From assembly GCF_014898055.3 (NCBI RefSeq), contig NW_023601433.1, positions 17,594,141 to 17,658,140 of the forward strand: a DNA stretch of 64,000 nt, given 5' to 3'. This DNA comes from Talpa occidentalis. Lineage: Eukaryota > Chordata > Mammalia > Eulipotyphla > Talpidae. The position numbers and the translations under genes were made by a program. Below are positions 43,606 to 55,837 of the stretch, in pieces. Each line of letters starts with the position of its first letter. The first letter of the stretch is position 1. Under the pieces are notes generated by a model. It was not told the DNA's origin and did no database searches. It was given only the letters and a program-made list of their open reading frames with translations.

Positions 43606-46600
43606 AAAAATATTAGAATCATAGAATGTTAGGACTGCATGTAAGCCTAGGAATGGAGCAGCTCCCACTGAGCACCATTGTTTTGCTGTGAGAACTGTGA
43701 CAGAGGGAGGAAATGACAGGCAGGGGAAGCCCCTCTCCATTGAGCCCACCAGCTAGTTCAACTCCTTCATTTTACATGTGGGCAAACTGAGATGCAGAAA
43801 ATGCCACGCCCGCCATCCCACAGTTCTTGCAGAACCAGGTTAAATATACTGATGGAAATAGACAAAGAGATTTCATACGTTTGCATATTTATAACCTCCC
43901 TGTATAACTGTATTATGCATATATAAATGAATATGTATATTTGTAAAAGACTCTATGGTAAGACCACCAAAGAGTTAATAAATGTACAGCCTAATTTGGC
44001 AACCAGTCAGAGCAGATAGCAAAACTTCCCTTTGATTCACTTCCTTACAGGAAAAATATTAATGATCTTTATCATTAGGTGACCTGAGGAGCTGCCACCT
44101 GGGAGCAGGAAGGGTGGGCTTTTAAGTAGACTCTCATTTATTAACACGCTGCTGCTCCCCAAGTACAAGTCACTACAAAGCATTCCATTCTCAGAATCCA
44201 CTTTCTTATCCTGGGATGTTTTCACTTAAAACAAGCAAGAATTGGTTGCATTTGTCACCAAGGGGCAGCCCTGCTGAGTTCGTTAGGCTGTGTGGTTTGT
44301 TTCCAAGGTACAGCCTCTAAGCCCCTCCATTCACGGGATTCCTGCGGACTTGGCTGTGTCTGTGGGCCAGACACCAGGCTCAGACCGTCTATAGCACTAA
44401 CTCCCTTTCCCCAGAACAAGAGAAGATTAGAAAGCCATGTAGTTCAACCAATTATCCTCACCAGAGGGCCTTCAAGAGATTGCCTTAATTCCTCCTCTGG
44501 GGTGTATGTGTGTGTGAGGGGGAGCATACAGGGACCCAATGGCATCGTGGTGGTAGGATGCTCACACAGAGGGCTGGTGGCTGAAGGGCTGGAGCAGCTA
44601 GAAGCTGCTTAGACAGACTTGGACTTCACCAAGTCACTGAAGGACTTAGTGTTAATGGTTATGTTTTAGCTACAAATAAGACCAAGCCTAGAGGTGAAAA
44701 GACAACCAACAAAGCCGCAATGTTGAGACTCCTGAAATGGAAAACAGCTGTCTCTGAAGGAAACGCTGGCTGCCCCTCCAGGCCAGGGGCGGAACAGGGC
44801 TGCAAGCCCCCAGCTTGATTCCTCATCACAGAACCAGTGCTCAGAACAGAGACAGGGGCAGAGAGACAAGTAAGTGGCTCTTCTGGGAGAGGAGCAAAGG
44901 TTGACTGAGAAAGAGTCAAAGAAACACAAAGAAAGAAGAAGACACAGCGTTTCTGGAAGAGAAATTTCCTCAGTTTAATCTAAGGAAACAACTACAGCAG
45001 CGGCCTACAAGAATATTTTGGAAGATGGCGACAGTGATCCCATAAAGATCTTGGAGGAACCAGTATAATTCCAGCCACGTTTGACAGAAATGCGGTCAGG
45101 TATAAGAAAGGGTCTTTGGTGGAATGAGACCAGCTGGTAGAATGTTCAACTGAAATGCATATGGTTTGGATGACTTTCAGCTGAAATGAAAATTTGGGCT
45201 TTTAAGGTATACTTAAGAGATTTTTTTTTTAACCATCCCAAAATATAGCTTAAATAGAACAACAATGGCACCAGAAAAAGAGTAGGGGAGGGCGCAGGAA
45301 GAAAATTGGGAAGAGAAAACACGACACAAAACTCAAATGTTGATGGGGGAGTTTTCCTTAGGGAAGTTCTTATTTCAGTATTTAAGATTTTATGATTTTT
45401 TTTTCCTATGGCCAAAGAGTTCTGATTGCAAATGGTTTACAGAATCAGAAAGAGTCCAAGAGTTTGGAAGAGCAGTCTCCAGCACGTTCCCCATCTTAGA
45501 AAAGAGAGGCTGACCCCTGCACACACGGACAGCCGGAGCACAGGGTGAAGGCCCCATGTTAACCTCGAACCCCAAAGGCAAACCAGCAACACCCGACAAG
45601 CAGCAACACATTTCGGAATTAGATCTGTGCACTCACAACCTCGATTGTGGCTCATGATGAGGAGGAACAGATACCTCTGTCCTTTTGTGACAGAGGGTCA
45701 AAGAAACAAGGAGTTAGGGACGAGGAAGGAATGGAGGAAAATTATATGTTTGAAGGACGAAGACAGGGAGGCAGTAAAGATGAACATTAAAGAAAGTGGG
45801 GGGAAGAATAGAGATCTAGAATTTCTAAATTACCCTTGGCTCAAGGGTCTGGTTTACCACTGAAACAGTATAATTATAAAGCTGGCTTAAAACAGACCGA
45901 GGATCTAGTTACTAATTTCTTACTAGCAATAGCATCAAAACCCTTTCTTGCTAGTAGCTGGTCTCTTGACAAAAACCGTGTGTCTCATACATGATGTGAC
46001 CTATAGGGAGAACTGGTTTTAATCAGGCAGATCTATAAAATGGTATGCAGTTGTGGTCTCGCTTCTCAGATGTCAATCCGAGCAGAGGAGAAAGTGAGGG
46101 TTGGAATTGTCCAAGTAACCAGAGGGAGAAAAAAAATTTTTTTACATAAATGCTCCCTTGTCTTGTGGATGCTGTGTATAGGCGAACTTTGTCAGAAAAT
46201 TCAGTGGGAACCCTCTGGTGGATTTGAGAAAAATGACCAGGAACATTCCTGTTGTGTTCATGTTTTTGGACCAGATTCTACTTGACCTCAAAAAGGAAAT
46301 TCTGGCCTGGTTACAGCTTTAAATGGGTGCTCAAATCCCCTAAACATTTGCCGTAGAAATGCTTTCATTCTTACCCGTTTTAGTTAATAAGAACACCAGG
46401 CATCAAAGGCCCACAGGCTTTACTCTTATTTACCTTGGCAATTATATAGCCAGGGTTCAAAAGAAGATTGTTCACTGCTAAGTACAAAATTCCCATTTGT
46501 GAACATTTTTTTTTTTTTTAAGAATTTAAACTCGGTAGGCATTTCCCCCATTTAACCTATTACTTTTGTTTCCTAAGAATGTGTTAAAGTGCAAATGTAG

Positions 46601-46821
46601 ATTTTAAAAAGTAGCCATTTTCAGAATCAGGGTCCAAGTTCTTTCCCAATACAACTAATCAGCCAATGATTCCTCAGGATTAGCAATCACCCCTTTTTAA
46701 ATGCAAATCTCCTGGGGCAGGATGAAGTCACAGCCCACAAGGAATTGGGCTGGGAGGGGAGGTGGTAGGGTTTGTGGAAGCTTGTGGAAAGCTAATCTGT
46801 GGACAGCACGGGAAGGGGAGT
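43606..46821. other. unassigned, repeat-poor
   Basis: Only a possible antisense MIR-like core near 43760-43810 ('cttcattttacatgtgggcaaactgagatgc') was noticed. Several open frames of 60-106 codons occur with no recognisable family. The interval continues the repeat-poor character of the region to its left. Confidence 0.5.
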
Positions 46822-47293
46822 TGTTATAGGGCAGCCCCGATATTAAACGGGTTGCCTGGCTGTGGGTCCTCACCCACGCGCTTACAAGGGACTTATTAAT
46901 ACTCCACTACAGGCACACACAAAAGGTTCATAAAAGGTTTATTTACAAGGGAAAAGGAAATAAGGAAAATGTACAACTCAGGGAGAAAATAGGGAAATAA
47001 AGTCTTTAATGCGTCCTACCCGATCTGCCGACCTGGAAACCCAAAAAGCACTCTCAGAGCTGGCCGGACGCTGCGAGCTGGTGGAGAGTCAAAATGGGGG
47101 AACCCTCCAAAGCCCACGTGTCTGGCTTTATACCAACCTGGCTGCTTAACCCCACCCTCAGGTCCCAGCCACCTTCCCTTGGGTGGTGATGGGATTTGGA
47201 GTTCCCAGTGTCTTTGGCTTTGGCCTGGGGGTCGGGGTGGAGTCCACAAAGCCTGTATGGAATTAGCTTTAGGACAGCCTTTTCCCCCTAACA
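46822..47293 (-). mobile_element. ERV LTR, family 1, copy with promoter signals
   Basis: This 472-bp element, in minus sense, starts TGTTAGGGGGAAAAGG and ends GCCCTATAACA. A TATA box (complement of 'ctttata', near 47127) precedes the polyadenylation signal AATAAA (complement of 'tttatt' at 46938), giving the order U3-R-U5. Flanks 'gagt' and 'aggt' do not match exactly, so solo status is not proven. Confidence 0.82.
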
Positions 47294-47479
47294 AGGTGAT
47301 TGAATTGCCGAGAGTTGGGGAGATTTGGCGAGGAGGCACTAGCAGAGAGAGAAGACCCACAGTCAGACTTTCTACACTTTATGTCATGCTGAGTTACGGC
47401 AACATGGAGCACAGAACCTTGTATCACCTTTTAGTGTAGTTTCCTAGAACAGAGACCAAAAGCAACAGCAAATATTTCA

Positions 47480-47890
47480 GTGAGCCCTTGAGAAATAATA
47501 TATCATTAAATATTTTCCAACAAGGAAAGAATTTTCCACAAAATACTAACAAGTCAAATTCAACATATATTACAAGGATTATTCACCGTGATCAAGTGGA
47601 ATTTATCCCAGGGATGTGATGGTTTAATATTCATAAGGCAATCAATATAACACAGCATATCAGCAAGAGTAAAGGGGAAAAAAGCAGATGCAGAGAAAGC
47701 ATTTAAGAAGAGTCAGCACCCATTTAGGAAAAAAACTAAACAAGACGGGCAAACGAGGAATCTACCTCAGGATGATGAAGGCCATGTATCACAAGCCAAC
47801 GGCTAAGATAATGCTTAGTGATGAAAAACTGAAAGCTTTCCCCTTGAGATCAGGAACAAGACAAAATAAGTCAGAATGAGAAAAACAGAT
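47480..47890 (+). mobile_element. L1 ORF2 reverse-transcriptase fragment
   Basis: In one plus-strand reading the segment around 47555-47615 encodes the L1 stretch with 'TYITRIIHRDQVEFIPG'-like residues. It is followed by regions matching the later RT domain ('ccatgtatcacaagccaacggctaa', 'gatgaaaaactgaaagctttccc'). Stops and small deletions break the frame, so only about 400 bp of ORF2 remains. Confidence 0.8.
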
Positions 47891-48223
47891 AGTGGACATT
47901 TACAAAGCAGGCAACTTGATAATATAAAACACAAACGCCAGTGGAGATCGGCAAAAACCATGAGGCTCTGAGGGGAAGAGCTGAGGGGAGAGGACAGGAC
48001 AAGGGGCGGCAAAGGATGGTGATGGGAGAGAAAAAAGTAAACACCTAAGTAAATATTCCCCCCTTTTTTTTGCAACAAAGATACCCACAATATACCAAGT
48101 AGTAGCCTAGCTATTAATGAGAAAATAATATTTGGGATTTCTATGCCTTACGAATCATATTACAATGTGCACTAGTATAAGCAAAGTGCGTAAAAGAGGT
48201 GACAACAGGAAGATCAAAATTTA
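47891..48223. other. unassigned
   Basis: Purine-rich non-descript sequence, with no gene recognised. Confidence 0.5.
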
Positions 48224-48479
48224 AAAAAAAATTTTTTTATTCATGCATACAAGAACTGGGGTACTGGCCAGAGGTGAGTGGGGTGAGAGGGTTCACCAGA
48301 GACAGAGTGGGGAACAGAACAAGCAGACGGACTGAAATACACTGCTGAGGGGAGCAGCAGGAGAGTCAGGAGAGGTCTGCTGTGCCATGTGGGTAGCTCC
48401 CTGGCCGGGGGTCAAACTCGTGCTGCAGTGGCTGTGGAAAGCTTTATAGTGTTGCATCCTTGCGCTACCAGGGAGGCCC
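48224..48479 (-). mobile_element. tRNA-derived SINE, subfamily A
   Basis: This is a nearly complete reverse copy whose A-box region is shortened ('gttgcatccttgcgctaccagggaggccc'). TSD 'aagatcaaaattta' (left) and 'aagatcagaattta' (right) differ at one position. Confidence 0.94.
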
Positions 48480-48493
48480 AAGATCAGAATTTA

Positions 48494-49124
48494 TAATTCT
48501 AGATGCCATTAGAGGTCGGACTGAAAGGATAACCAGAATTTTGTTGAATTGATAAATTGATTACAACAGAGTGATACCTGCTTACAATCCACAAGCTGCT
48601 CTTTTTCCTAAGCACACAGCTAGACCATATTTTCCCGCTCTCCTTGCTACTAAGTGTGGCCCTGCAACAGTTTTCCGATAGAATGAAAGCAGGAAAGATG
48701 TGTGTTATTTTCAGTCCTGGCTATAAAAATCTTCATGCAGACCTGAATACTTTTCTCTCCTTTCCTGAGGTAGAATGGAGCGGATCCCCAGAGACAACGC
48801 GTATTAAAAATACCCAATCTAAGCCAGTCTAGATTCCTGAAAGTCTGACAGGATAAAGGCTGCTTCACCAACATGTTCAACCACTCGGGGCTACTAGGTG
48901 AGCAAAAATAAATTCCTATTATGTCTCATCCCAGCTGGGTCGACTTTTGTCCGGGTGTCGTGGCCGTGGCCTTGCCTCACTGAGGAAGTGCCGATGGCGC
49001 AGTGCACAGTTTCACACCAGTGCTGGGTTCCTACGTTCCTCCAATGTGCAAGGAAGTTCAGGAGCAGTAATAAGTGAGGCGGGAAACTGAGTCAAGGGGC
49101 AGAGTCTGAGTGACATGCTGAGTG
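48494..49124. other. unassigned
   Basis: No gene or repeat was recognised. Complementary open frames near 48650-48880 have no family likeness. Confidence 0.5.
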
Positions 49125-49328
49125 TGGACTTTTTCCCATAAACCACTGGTGGCCAATCCACCCCAGTGTTTTGCACACCCCACTCCAATGATTGGGGCAG
49201 GGAGGGTGCTACTGGCATCTGCAGGTGGGATCTATTTAGCGACTTACAATGCACGCAACAGTCCCGCACACCAAAGAGTTACATGGGCCAAATCTAAGCA
49301 GCACCGAGATTAAGAAATCCTGCTCTAG
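49125..49328 (+). mobile_element. hAT-Charlie non-autonomous DNA transposon fragment
   Basis: The order 'gggtgctactggcatctgcaggtggg', 'gacttacaatgcacgcaacagtcccgcacaccaaagagttacatgggccaaat', 'gagattaagaaatcctgctct' (read as short blocks) follows a common mammalian MER20-type hAT element, 3' end preserved. No transposase is encoded. Confidence 0.7.
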
Positions 49329-49666
49329 GTGATGGGACACCAGCGACAACTCTTACAAGTCCCCTAATTATGTTTGTATTTTGGAGAAATAATTCTGATA
49401 ACATACAAGATTTGTTGGAGAGGACAAAAACAGGCCACGAGAAAACAATTCCATCCTTTGTTATGAAATACCTACCATGAGTCAGGCACTCAGGAATACA
49501 GAGTGTAGCAAGACAAATAACCTGAGCTGGGATTCCCATGATAATCCCCCGTTATGTCTGCAGTCCCCGGCAGAGTTCCTAAAACTGCCAACGTTCACTC
49601 TCAAAGCATCCTGGTTGGAGATAGATCATGATTGTTTCATTCAAAGAAGAAATCTGCAAATGTATC
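49329..49666. other. unassigned
   Basis: No gene or repeat was recognised. The last five bases are the left TSD of the adjoining LTR. Confidence 0.5.
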
Positions 49667-50092
49667 TGTAGGGTAAGGAAAAATATCAGGCTTTTCTGCC
49701 CTCCCACCATCAGGATAGATGAGGGAACCCTGTGATCCTGAATGCATGCCTGATGGCGGGCGCCTGGAGTGGGTACACCTGGGCTAAGACTGTGCTTTTA
49801 AGGGCGGCGTCACGGGGACGCCAGGAGCAGCAGCAGAAGCCGAAAGAGAAGCCGAGAGAGAAGCAGAGAAGAAGCAGCAGAAGCAGAGAAGGCCAGAGAG
49901 CCCAGATAGAGTGAGGATTTGCTGGGGGCTGGGAGGCCTGCCAGCCTCCCGGCCCCCTAGCAGCCCTGCCTGCCATATGCCTGGTGAACCCCAATAAAAG
50001 ACCTGCAAAAACCCACTGAGGACTCTGACTCCTCCTTTACCCGGTCTGCATGGGATCAGAAAACCTGCTCAGCGTCCTTCCTGCCCTTTACA
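49667..50092 (+). mobile_element. solo ERV LTR, family 3, exact 5-bp TSD
   Basis: A 426-bp element begins TGTAGGGTAAGG and ends GCCCTTTACA, with direct repeats 'gtatc' on both sides (49662-49666 and 50093-50097). A TATA-like 'ttttaag' lies near 49796 and the polyadenylation signal AATAAA at 49993-49998. Between them is a GA/AGC-rich stretch (49824-49905). No other copy of this family is in the window. Confidence 0.8.
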
Positions 50093-50097
50093 GTATC

Positions 50098-51600
50098 ATT
50101 GTCTGGTTTTTATTCTGATGAACCTTTTTCCAGTCTCCTACAAGTTCTGTAGCCCCAGACCTCTCAACCTTGCTGCTCTAATCATTTCGTGTGTTATTTA
50201 TAGAGAAAGAAACCCTGCTAACGTATCTTGCCCCTTTGATTTCCTCCAGCCAGCAGCTGAAGGAATTTATCTTAGCTTTTACTAAAGACTAAATTGTATC
50301 ATTAAGTCTTTCCTCCAAATCCTGTTATTTTGACTTTCTGACTCATTTCGCACCCTCTGATATATAAAGTAACAACAGTTTCTACAATGGAGAACTGTAT
50401 TTGCTCACCAGAAATTCTTTCTGTTCCACAGACTTCTTTAGAGTTTCCTAATGGCTATATACCAGAAAATTTGAAAAATTGCCTGGCACAGTTCGAATTT
50501 AATGGGAGCATTAAAACATGCTTTCCCTGCAAAGCTTATCGGTTAGTTACTTAACCTTTATGAATAGGTTAAATATTTTCCACAGTATTTATACAAACAT
50601 GATACCTGGTTTCAAGTTAAACCTAATGAGAGGGAAGTTATTCTTTACTTAAATTACTACCATTTCTTTTGGTTTTTATCTTCCTCTTGTTTGTGATCAC
50701 TTGACCAAGAAAGAAATTCACAAGACAGATGTGGAAATGTCACTTTATAAACACAAGAATCAACCAGTGTGCTGCTGTTGTCTCTGTCTTAAGTAAAGAA
50801 AAGGTAACTACTCCTGCAGGATGTATGATTTGGCCATAAAATTGAGGTCTAACGTAATTCAAAGGGCCGTGTCAAGTTTAAAAAGAAAAAAACTCCTGGA
50901 AATAAAACAATCTATGTGCTGAATACAGAGTGATGATGCTGAGGCTCGGGATACACAGGAACCGTCCTCGTCTGTCTCCACTTCTCACAAAGTCCTCCTT
51001 GTTTCCTTATTTCCCCAAGGGTCCACGTGGGTCCAAACTCCCTGCCAATAGAGAAACGTTGCGCTAAGTGCGTCATTCATCCCACACGCTATATTTATTC
51101 ATCTTTCAACAAAAAGTGGTGTATTGACTATGTATTCCTGGAAATACCTGAAATCCATTCATTAGACTTTCAGTTAGTTTCTCATACACCTCCACATCCC
51201 AGGAGTCCACCCCAGCAAACCCAAGGCCAGGATGGCGCCACAATCAAAGGCCTTAGGATACAGCAGCTAAGCCAGGAAAAGCTCTTTCGCCAAGTCCATG
51301 ATTGAAAGTGATCAGCTAGCCCTAAGAGCACCTTCTAACTCTTGGTAAAACACAACCCCCTAGCTCTGGCAACACCCAAATTTTTGTCCTCATCTACAAA
51401 GCCCATTCCTTCTGCCTTCTATTTGCTTCCCGACATTTAGGGAATTTAGGAATGGAAAACGGTTAGGCCAGCATATGACTGACATGCTTTTGTGACCTGG
51501 GGCAGGAGAAAGAGAAACTTCATACAGTTGAGTCACCTGTTGGCATCCTGCTCCTCTACCATTTTATGGAATCCTTGAGATAATGAAACAGTCAGTCACT
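50098..51600. other. unassigned
   Basis: About 1.5 kb with no recognised gene or repeat. A 92-codon plus-strand frame at 51027-51305 has no supporting context. Confidence 0.5.
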
Positions 51601-52497
51601 CATTTACTTGTTTATTTGAAGTAATGTTGGTTTGCCACATTATATATGTTTTAGGGGTATAGGGCCTCTCCTCTTCTAATGTATGTCACCACACCACATT
51701 CACTAGCAAAGCACTAATAATCCTGCACCATAATCTACTGGCCTACCCTCCTCTCCCTCTGCTCCCCACCCGCCAACATACACACGCACACCTCGACTCC
51801 TCTGAAGTCTCAGGTCTGCAGTCAGATTGCAAGGTTTTGTTTTGGTTTGGTTTTACCTATTCCTTTACTTTGTGTTATATTTCACATATGAGTGAAACTA
51901 TCCAGTATTAATCTTTCTCCTTCCGGCTTATTTTGCCTAACAAATCCCCTCCAGCACCATCCATATTCTCAAAAATGACAAGAATTCATTGTATTTTTCT
52001 TTTTGACAGCCGAGTAGTATTCCATTGTGTTTATACACACCATATCATCTTTATCCACTCATCTGTCATTAGGCACCTAGGTTGCTTCCGTTGTTTGGGT
52101 ATGAATAACACTGCAATGAACAAAGTGTTTGGGCATGAATAACACTGCAATGAACAAAGAGGTGCATTTGTCCCTTTGAATTCATATTTATGTATTCTTC
52201 AAATTGATACCTGGGAGTGGAATTAATGGATCATATGGTAGATCTATTTTTAATATTTTGAGAAACTTCTATACTGTTTTCCACTGGGTCTGGACCAGTC
52301 TACATTCCCACTGACAGTATGCAAAGGTTCCTTTTTCACTACATACACACTAACCTTTGTTTCTGGTCTTTATGATATGGGCCATTCTCCTAAGTGTGAG
52401 ATGGTATCTCATTATGGTTTTGATTTGCATTTCCCTAATGATAGGGGATGATGAGCATTTTTTCCTGTGCCTATTGGCCATCTGTAGAGAGTGTGCA
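51601..52497 (-). mobile_element. L1 3' UTR and ORF2 end, antisense
   Basis: The plus strand runs from 3' UTR-like text ('gtaatgttggtttgccacattatata') through the reversed ORF2 end ('catatgagtgaaactatcc', 'gtagtattccattgtg', 'ttgataccuggg'-type block near 52205, 'aagtgtgagatggtatctcatta', 'gatgatgagcattttttcc'). A tandem duplication of about 33 bp lies at 52098-52162. The frame is not open. Confidence 0.85.
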
Positions 52498-52543
52498 GTA
52501 AGACCTTGACAGCTCAAGCACCAACTTGAACCCAGTACATTTT

Positions 52544-52796
52544 TTTTTAAAGACTTACTTATTTTTATACAAGAGCTGGGGTACAGACCAGAAGCACGGG
52601 AGGGTGAGAGGATTCACCAGAGATAGAGCGGGGAGCAGAACAGGCAGAAGGACCGAAGCACACTGCCGAGGGGAGCAGCGGGCAGCAGGAGAGGTCTGCG
52701 TGCCATGTGGGATCATGGCAGGATCGAACCCTCACTGCAGAGGCTGCCGACAGCTTCACAAGGCTGCGCTCAACCTGCTGTGCCACCAGGGAGGCC
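52544..52796 (-). mobile_element. tRNA-derived SINE, subfamily B, exact 17-bp TSD
   Basis: The reverse copy shows B features ('cagaagcacgggagggtg', 'gagcggggagcag', 'ctgcgctcaacctgctgtgcc'). The TSD 'tgaacccagtacatttt' is identical at 52527-52543 and 52797-52813. It sits just downstream of the L1 3' fragment. Confidence 0.95.
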
Positions 52797-52823
52797 TGAA
52801 CCCAGTACATTTTATATATCTCA

Positions 52824-53079
52824 TTTTTAAAAAATATTTTATTTATTTATACAAGCACTGGGTACAGTCAGAAGCATGGGAGGGTGAGAGAATTCACCAG
52901 AGGCAGAGCGGAGAGCAGAGCAGGCAGACTGACGAAGTACACTGCTGAGGGGAGCAGCGGGCATGGCAGGAGAGGTCTGTGCGCCATGTGGGACCCTCAC
53001 CTGGCGGCTGGGGATCGAACCAGCCTCGCGGGCAGCCTCGCAACCCAGCGCTCAACCGCTGCACCACCGGGGAGACCCA
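52824..53079 (-). mobile_element. tRNA-derived SINE, subfamily B, exact 25-bp TSD
   Basis: The reverse copy carries 'cactgggtacagtcagaagcatggg' and 'caacccagcgctcaaccgctgcaccacc'. Its direct repeats, 25 bp and identical, lie at 52799-52823 and 53080-53104. They include the TSD of the preceding SINE, so this element inserted next to the same site. Confidence 0.96.
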
Positions 53080-53164
53080 AACCCAGTACATTTTATATAT
53101 CTCAGTAAACATGATAAGAAACTCCCATGGAAATATATCTAAAATTGTGCCATTTCAGACAAAA

Positions 53165-53253
53165 TTAGAAACAGACTTTTTAAAATTTCTTTTTTAATTT
53201 TTACAAAAGTAACTTTGGATTGTAACATATATGTGTTTGAGGTGTGCATTCTT
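53165..53253 (-). mobile_element. possible L1 3' UTR fragment
   Basis: 'aaaagtaactttggattgtaacatatatgtgtttgaggtgtgcattc' resembles antisense L1 3' UTR. It is interrupted by the next SINE and appears to continue for a short distance after it. Confidence 0.4.
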
Positions 53254-53527
53254 TTTTTTTTTTTTTAAGATTTATTTATTTATGCATACAAGAGCTGGGG
53301 TACAGGCCAGAGATGCGGAGGGTGAGAGGATCCACCAGAGACAGAGTGGGGAACAGAACAGGCAGATTTACTGAAATAAACTGCTGAGGGGAGTGGCGGG
53401 GGAGGCAGGAGAGGTCTGCCTTGCATGTGGGTCACATCCCTGGCAGGGGATCAAACTCTTGCTGCAGTAGCTATGGATTGCTTCATAGTGCTGATGCTTA
53501 ACCCCTTGAGCCACCAGGGAGGCCCCC
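53254..53527 (-). mobile_element. tRNA-derived SINE, subfamily A
   Basis: This is a full-length reverse copy with a 14-T/poly-A end. TSD 'aggtgtgcattctt' is identical at 53240-53253 and 53528-53541. Confidence 0.95.
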
Positions 53528-53541
53528 AGGTGTGCATTCTT

Positions 53542-54098
53542 ATAAATCAACATTTTAAAAGTTCCAGCTAAGAAAGATTAAGGTTCTAATGCTTCAGTTT
53601 ACTGAGAGTTACAGCAAACCTGTAACTTACAGGGTTAGAGTGGACATTTTATGCAAGGCTTCTGGGAAACACAAACACAGGACACACTTGAGCTGTGTGG
53701 ACTGGTTGCTTTGGGGAGCCTGCTGACATACACAAAAAGTCAGGGCTAGTCCCCACTCAGGTCTGCTTTGTGCAAATAAAGGTTTCAGTCAGCATAGTTT
53801 TGATTGGTGGAAAGTTTGTCAATTGTTGATTGGTGAATTTCCACCCTGGATTGCCTTTGGCTTGCTGATGTGTTTTCATTTTCTTCTTGCATGAACACTT
53901 CAGGAACGTCAACCTCAAGTAGCCTCTTGGCTGCTAGTTTTTCCCCAGACTGGGAACGGCTCCACTTTTATTGTCCATTTTTATATTATTTATCTCTATA
54001 AAACCAGACATACCACCGAAGATAACTAATAACATGTAACATCGCAAAGAGAGTGGCTACTTAATGTCTACAGCAGGGAGTATTCCAAAAAAAGTTTA
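53542..54098. other. unassigned
   Basis: No gene or repeat was recognised. Confidence 0.5.
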
Positions 54099-54381
54099 TA
54101 TTTATGTATTTCTTTTTTTTTTAAAGATTTATTTCTTCATGCATACAAGAGCTGGGGTACAGGCCAGAGGTGCAGGGGGTAAGAGGATTCACCAGAGACA
54201 GAGTGGGGAACAGAACTGGCAGACTGAAATACACTGCTGAAGGGAGTAACGGGCAAGGCAGGAGAGGTCTGCTGTGCCATGTGGGTTGTTCCCTGGCCGG
54301 CCGGGGATCAAACTCGTGCTGCAAAAGCTGCAGACAGCTTCATAGGTTGCTTCTTAACCCCTTGTGCCACCAGGGAGGCCC
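54099..54381 (-). mobile_element. tRNA-derived SINE, subfamily A
   Basis: The reverse copy has a long T-rich tail end ('tatttatgtatttcttttttttttt'). The head is complete. TSD 'tccaaaaaaagttta' is identical at 54084-54098 and 54382-54396. Confidence 0.95.
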
Positions 54382-54396
54382 TCCAAAAAAAGTTTA

Positions 54397-55837
54397 GAAA
54401 CAAATTTCCAGTGATCAAAAAGAAGAGGAGACAAATATAAATGGTGTTATCTGACCATATACATGTAAAAAACACTAGGTGGGGAGCTAGGGGCCTAGGT
54501 TTCAAGTCCTACTCTGGGAGTCACTCAATATTTGATCTTAACCAAGAAATGTCACCCCTCTGGGTTTCTATGTCCACATTGTCACGCATAGGTTAATATT
54601 GTAATGATCAAGATGCCATCTGTAATAATATTGCGATGACCCCGACTGTCCAGAAAATCGGGCAAATGAGATAGAGCGACTTAATTATCAATTAAAAAGC
54701 AGCCACTTGTTTACAAAGACACTGATAAACAGGCCTGTGCAAGGCAAAGACCTGGCTGTGTGGGAAAGCCCTGCCTAAATCCTAATTAGCAGATGTTCCT
54801 GATGAAGTGCCTCTGAAGAGTGGCATAAATATAGACACTGGAGTTGAGACAATATAAGATGCTTATGAACTCCATGCCCGTGGTCCTCACGCTGCTCCAG
54901 AGTTTGGCAGGAGGCCTGGAGGACTCTCCCCCTGGGCAGCGGCTCCCCCTCCCCCATTAGATGGACGGGTTCCCAGAGCTCTCCAGACTGGGTCGTCCCA
55001 ACTCTAGTCACAGTCTTAAACATTGCCAAGAAGTTCACTACCTTCCCCCCTTTTTTGCTGCCAACTTAATTGTATACATATACTATTGAAATGTGCATTC
55101 CCCCCAATAAATTCATATTGTGGTTTTATGTATTTGGCTTGAGTCCTTAGTAAAATTCTCCTGCTTCTCGGAAGTTAGCACTCTTGAGATTCTGAACCTG
55201 ATAAAACACACATCTATAAAATGCATGTCAGATTTGATGAGCTCTTAAATCCTCCTGGTAGAAATTATATTGTTCTGTAAACCTCAGAAGCATCCCTGTA
55301 GCAAGGAAGCCCATGGGTGCCTGTTCCCCAGTATTCCCACCTGGAGTTCGTGCAACTGTTTCTTAGAGTCCCGCTCTGAGGAGCACTCTTCTGGGAAGCG
55401 CCTTAAACATAAGAGCTCCCTCTGGAGCTGAGGGAACCAAGGATGCAAATCCTCAAATGAAATACTGCGAGGTACACTGAAAATTACCAAACCCAAACAC
55501 AGTAGCTATACTTTCTCTTTTATTTGGAGTTCTTTTCTGGAAAAGAAAAATAGCCCTCAAAACAACAAGCCCTAATCAGTAGGTTCCAGGCTAAATCTTT
55601 TAGCAGCAACAAAAGCCAGGCAGGGAGATAGCCGAAGGCATTGCATTGGCAGTCTGCTGGATGAACGGCATTGAAAAGTAGGATTATAATAAAATTAAAA
55701 CATTAGGGAAATGGTGAGCTCTCTACATTGACAAGAAGGCCTCTCTGGTAAAACTTCAGCCTGAAATTCCAATGCATTAAAATCTTTCTGAGTTAGGCTT
55801 GTGATATAGACCTGCAGCAATAGGATCCTTGTCTTTA
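54397..55837. other. unassigned
   Basis: About 1.4 kb with no recognised repeat or gene. The sequence around 54600-55040 is non-repetitive and of mixed composition, with no supported exon. Confidence 0.5.

Noticed and set aside
44990..45100. Possible coding exon ('aatattttggaagatggcgacag')
   Set aside because: No consistent frame, no splice sites and no family likeness could be shown.
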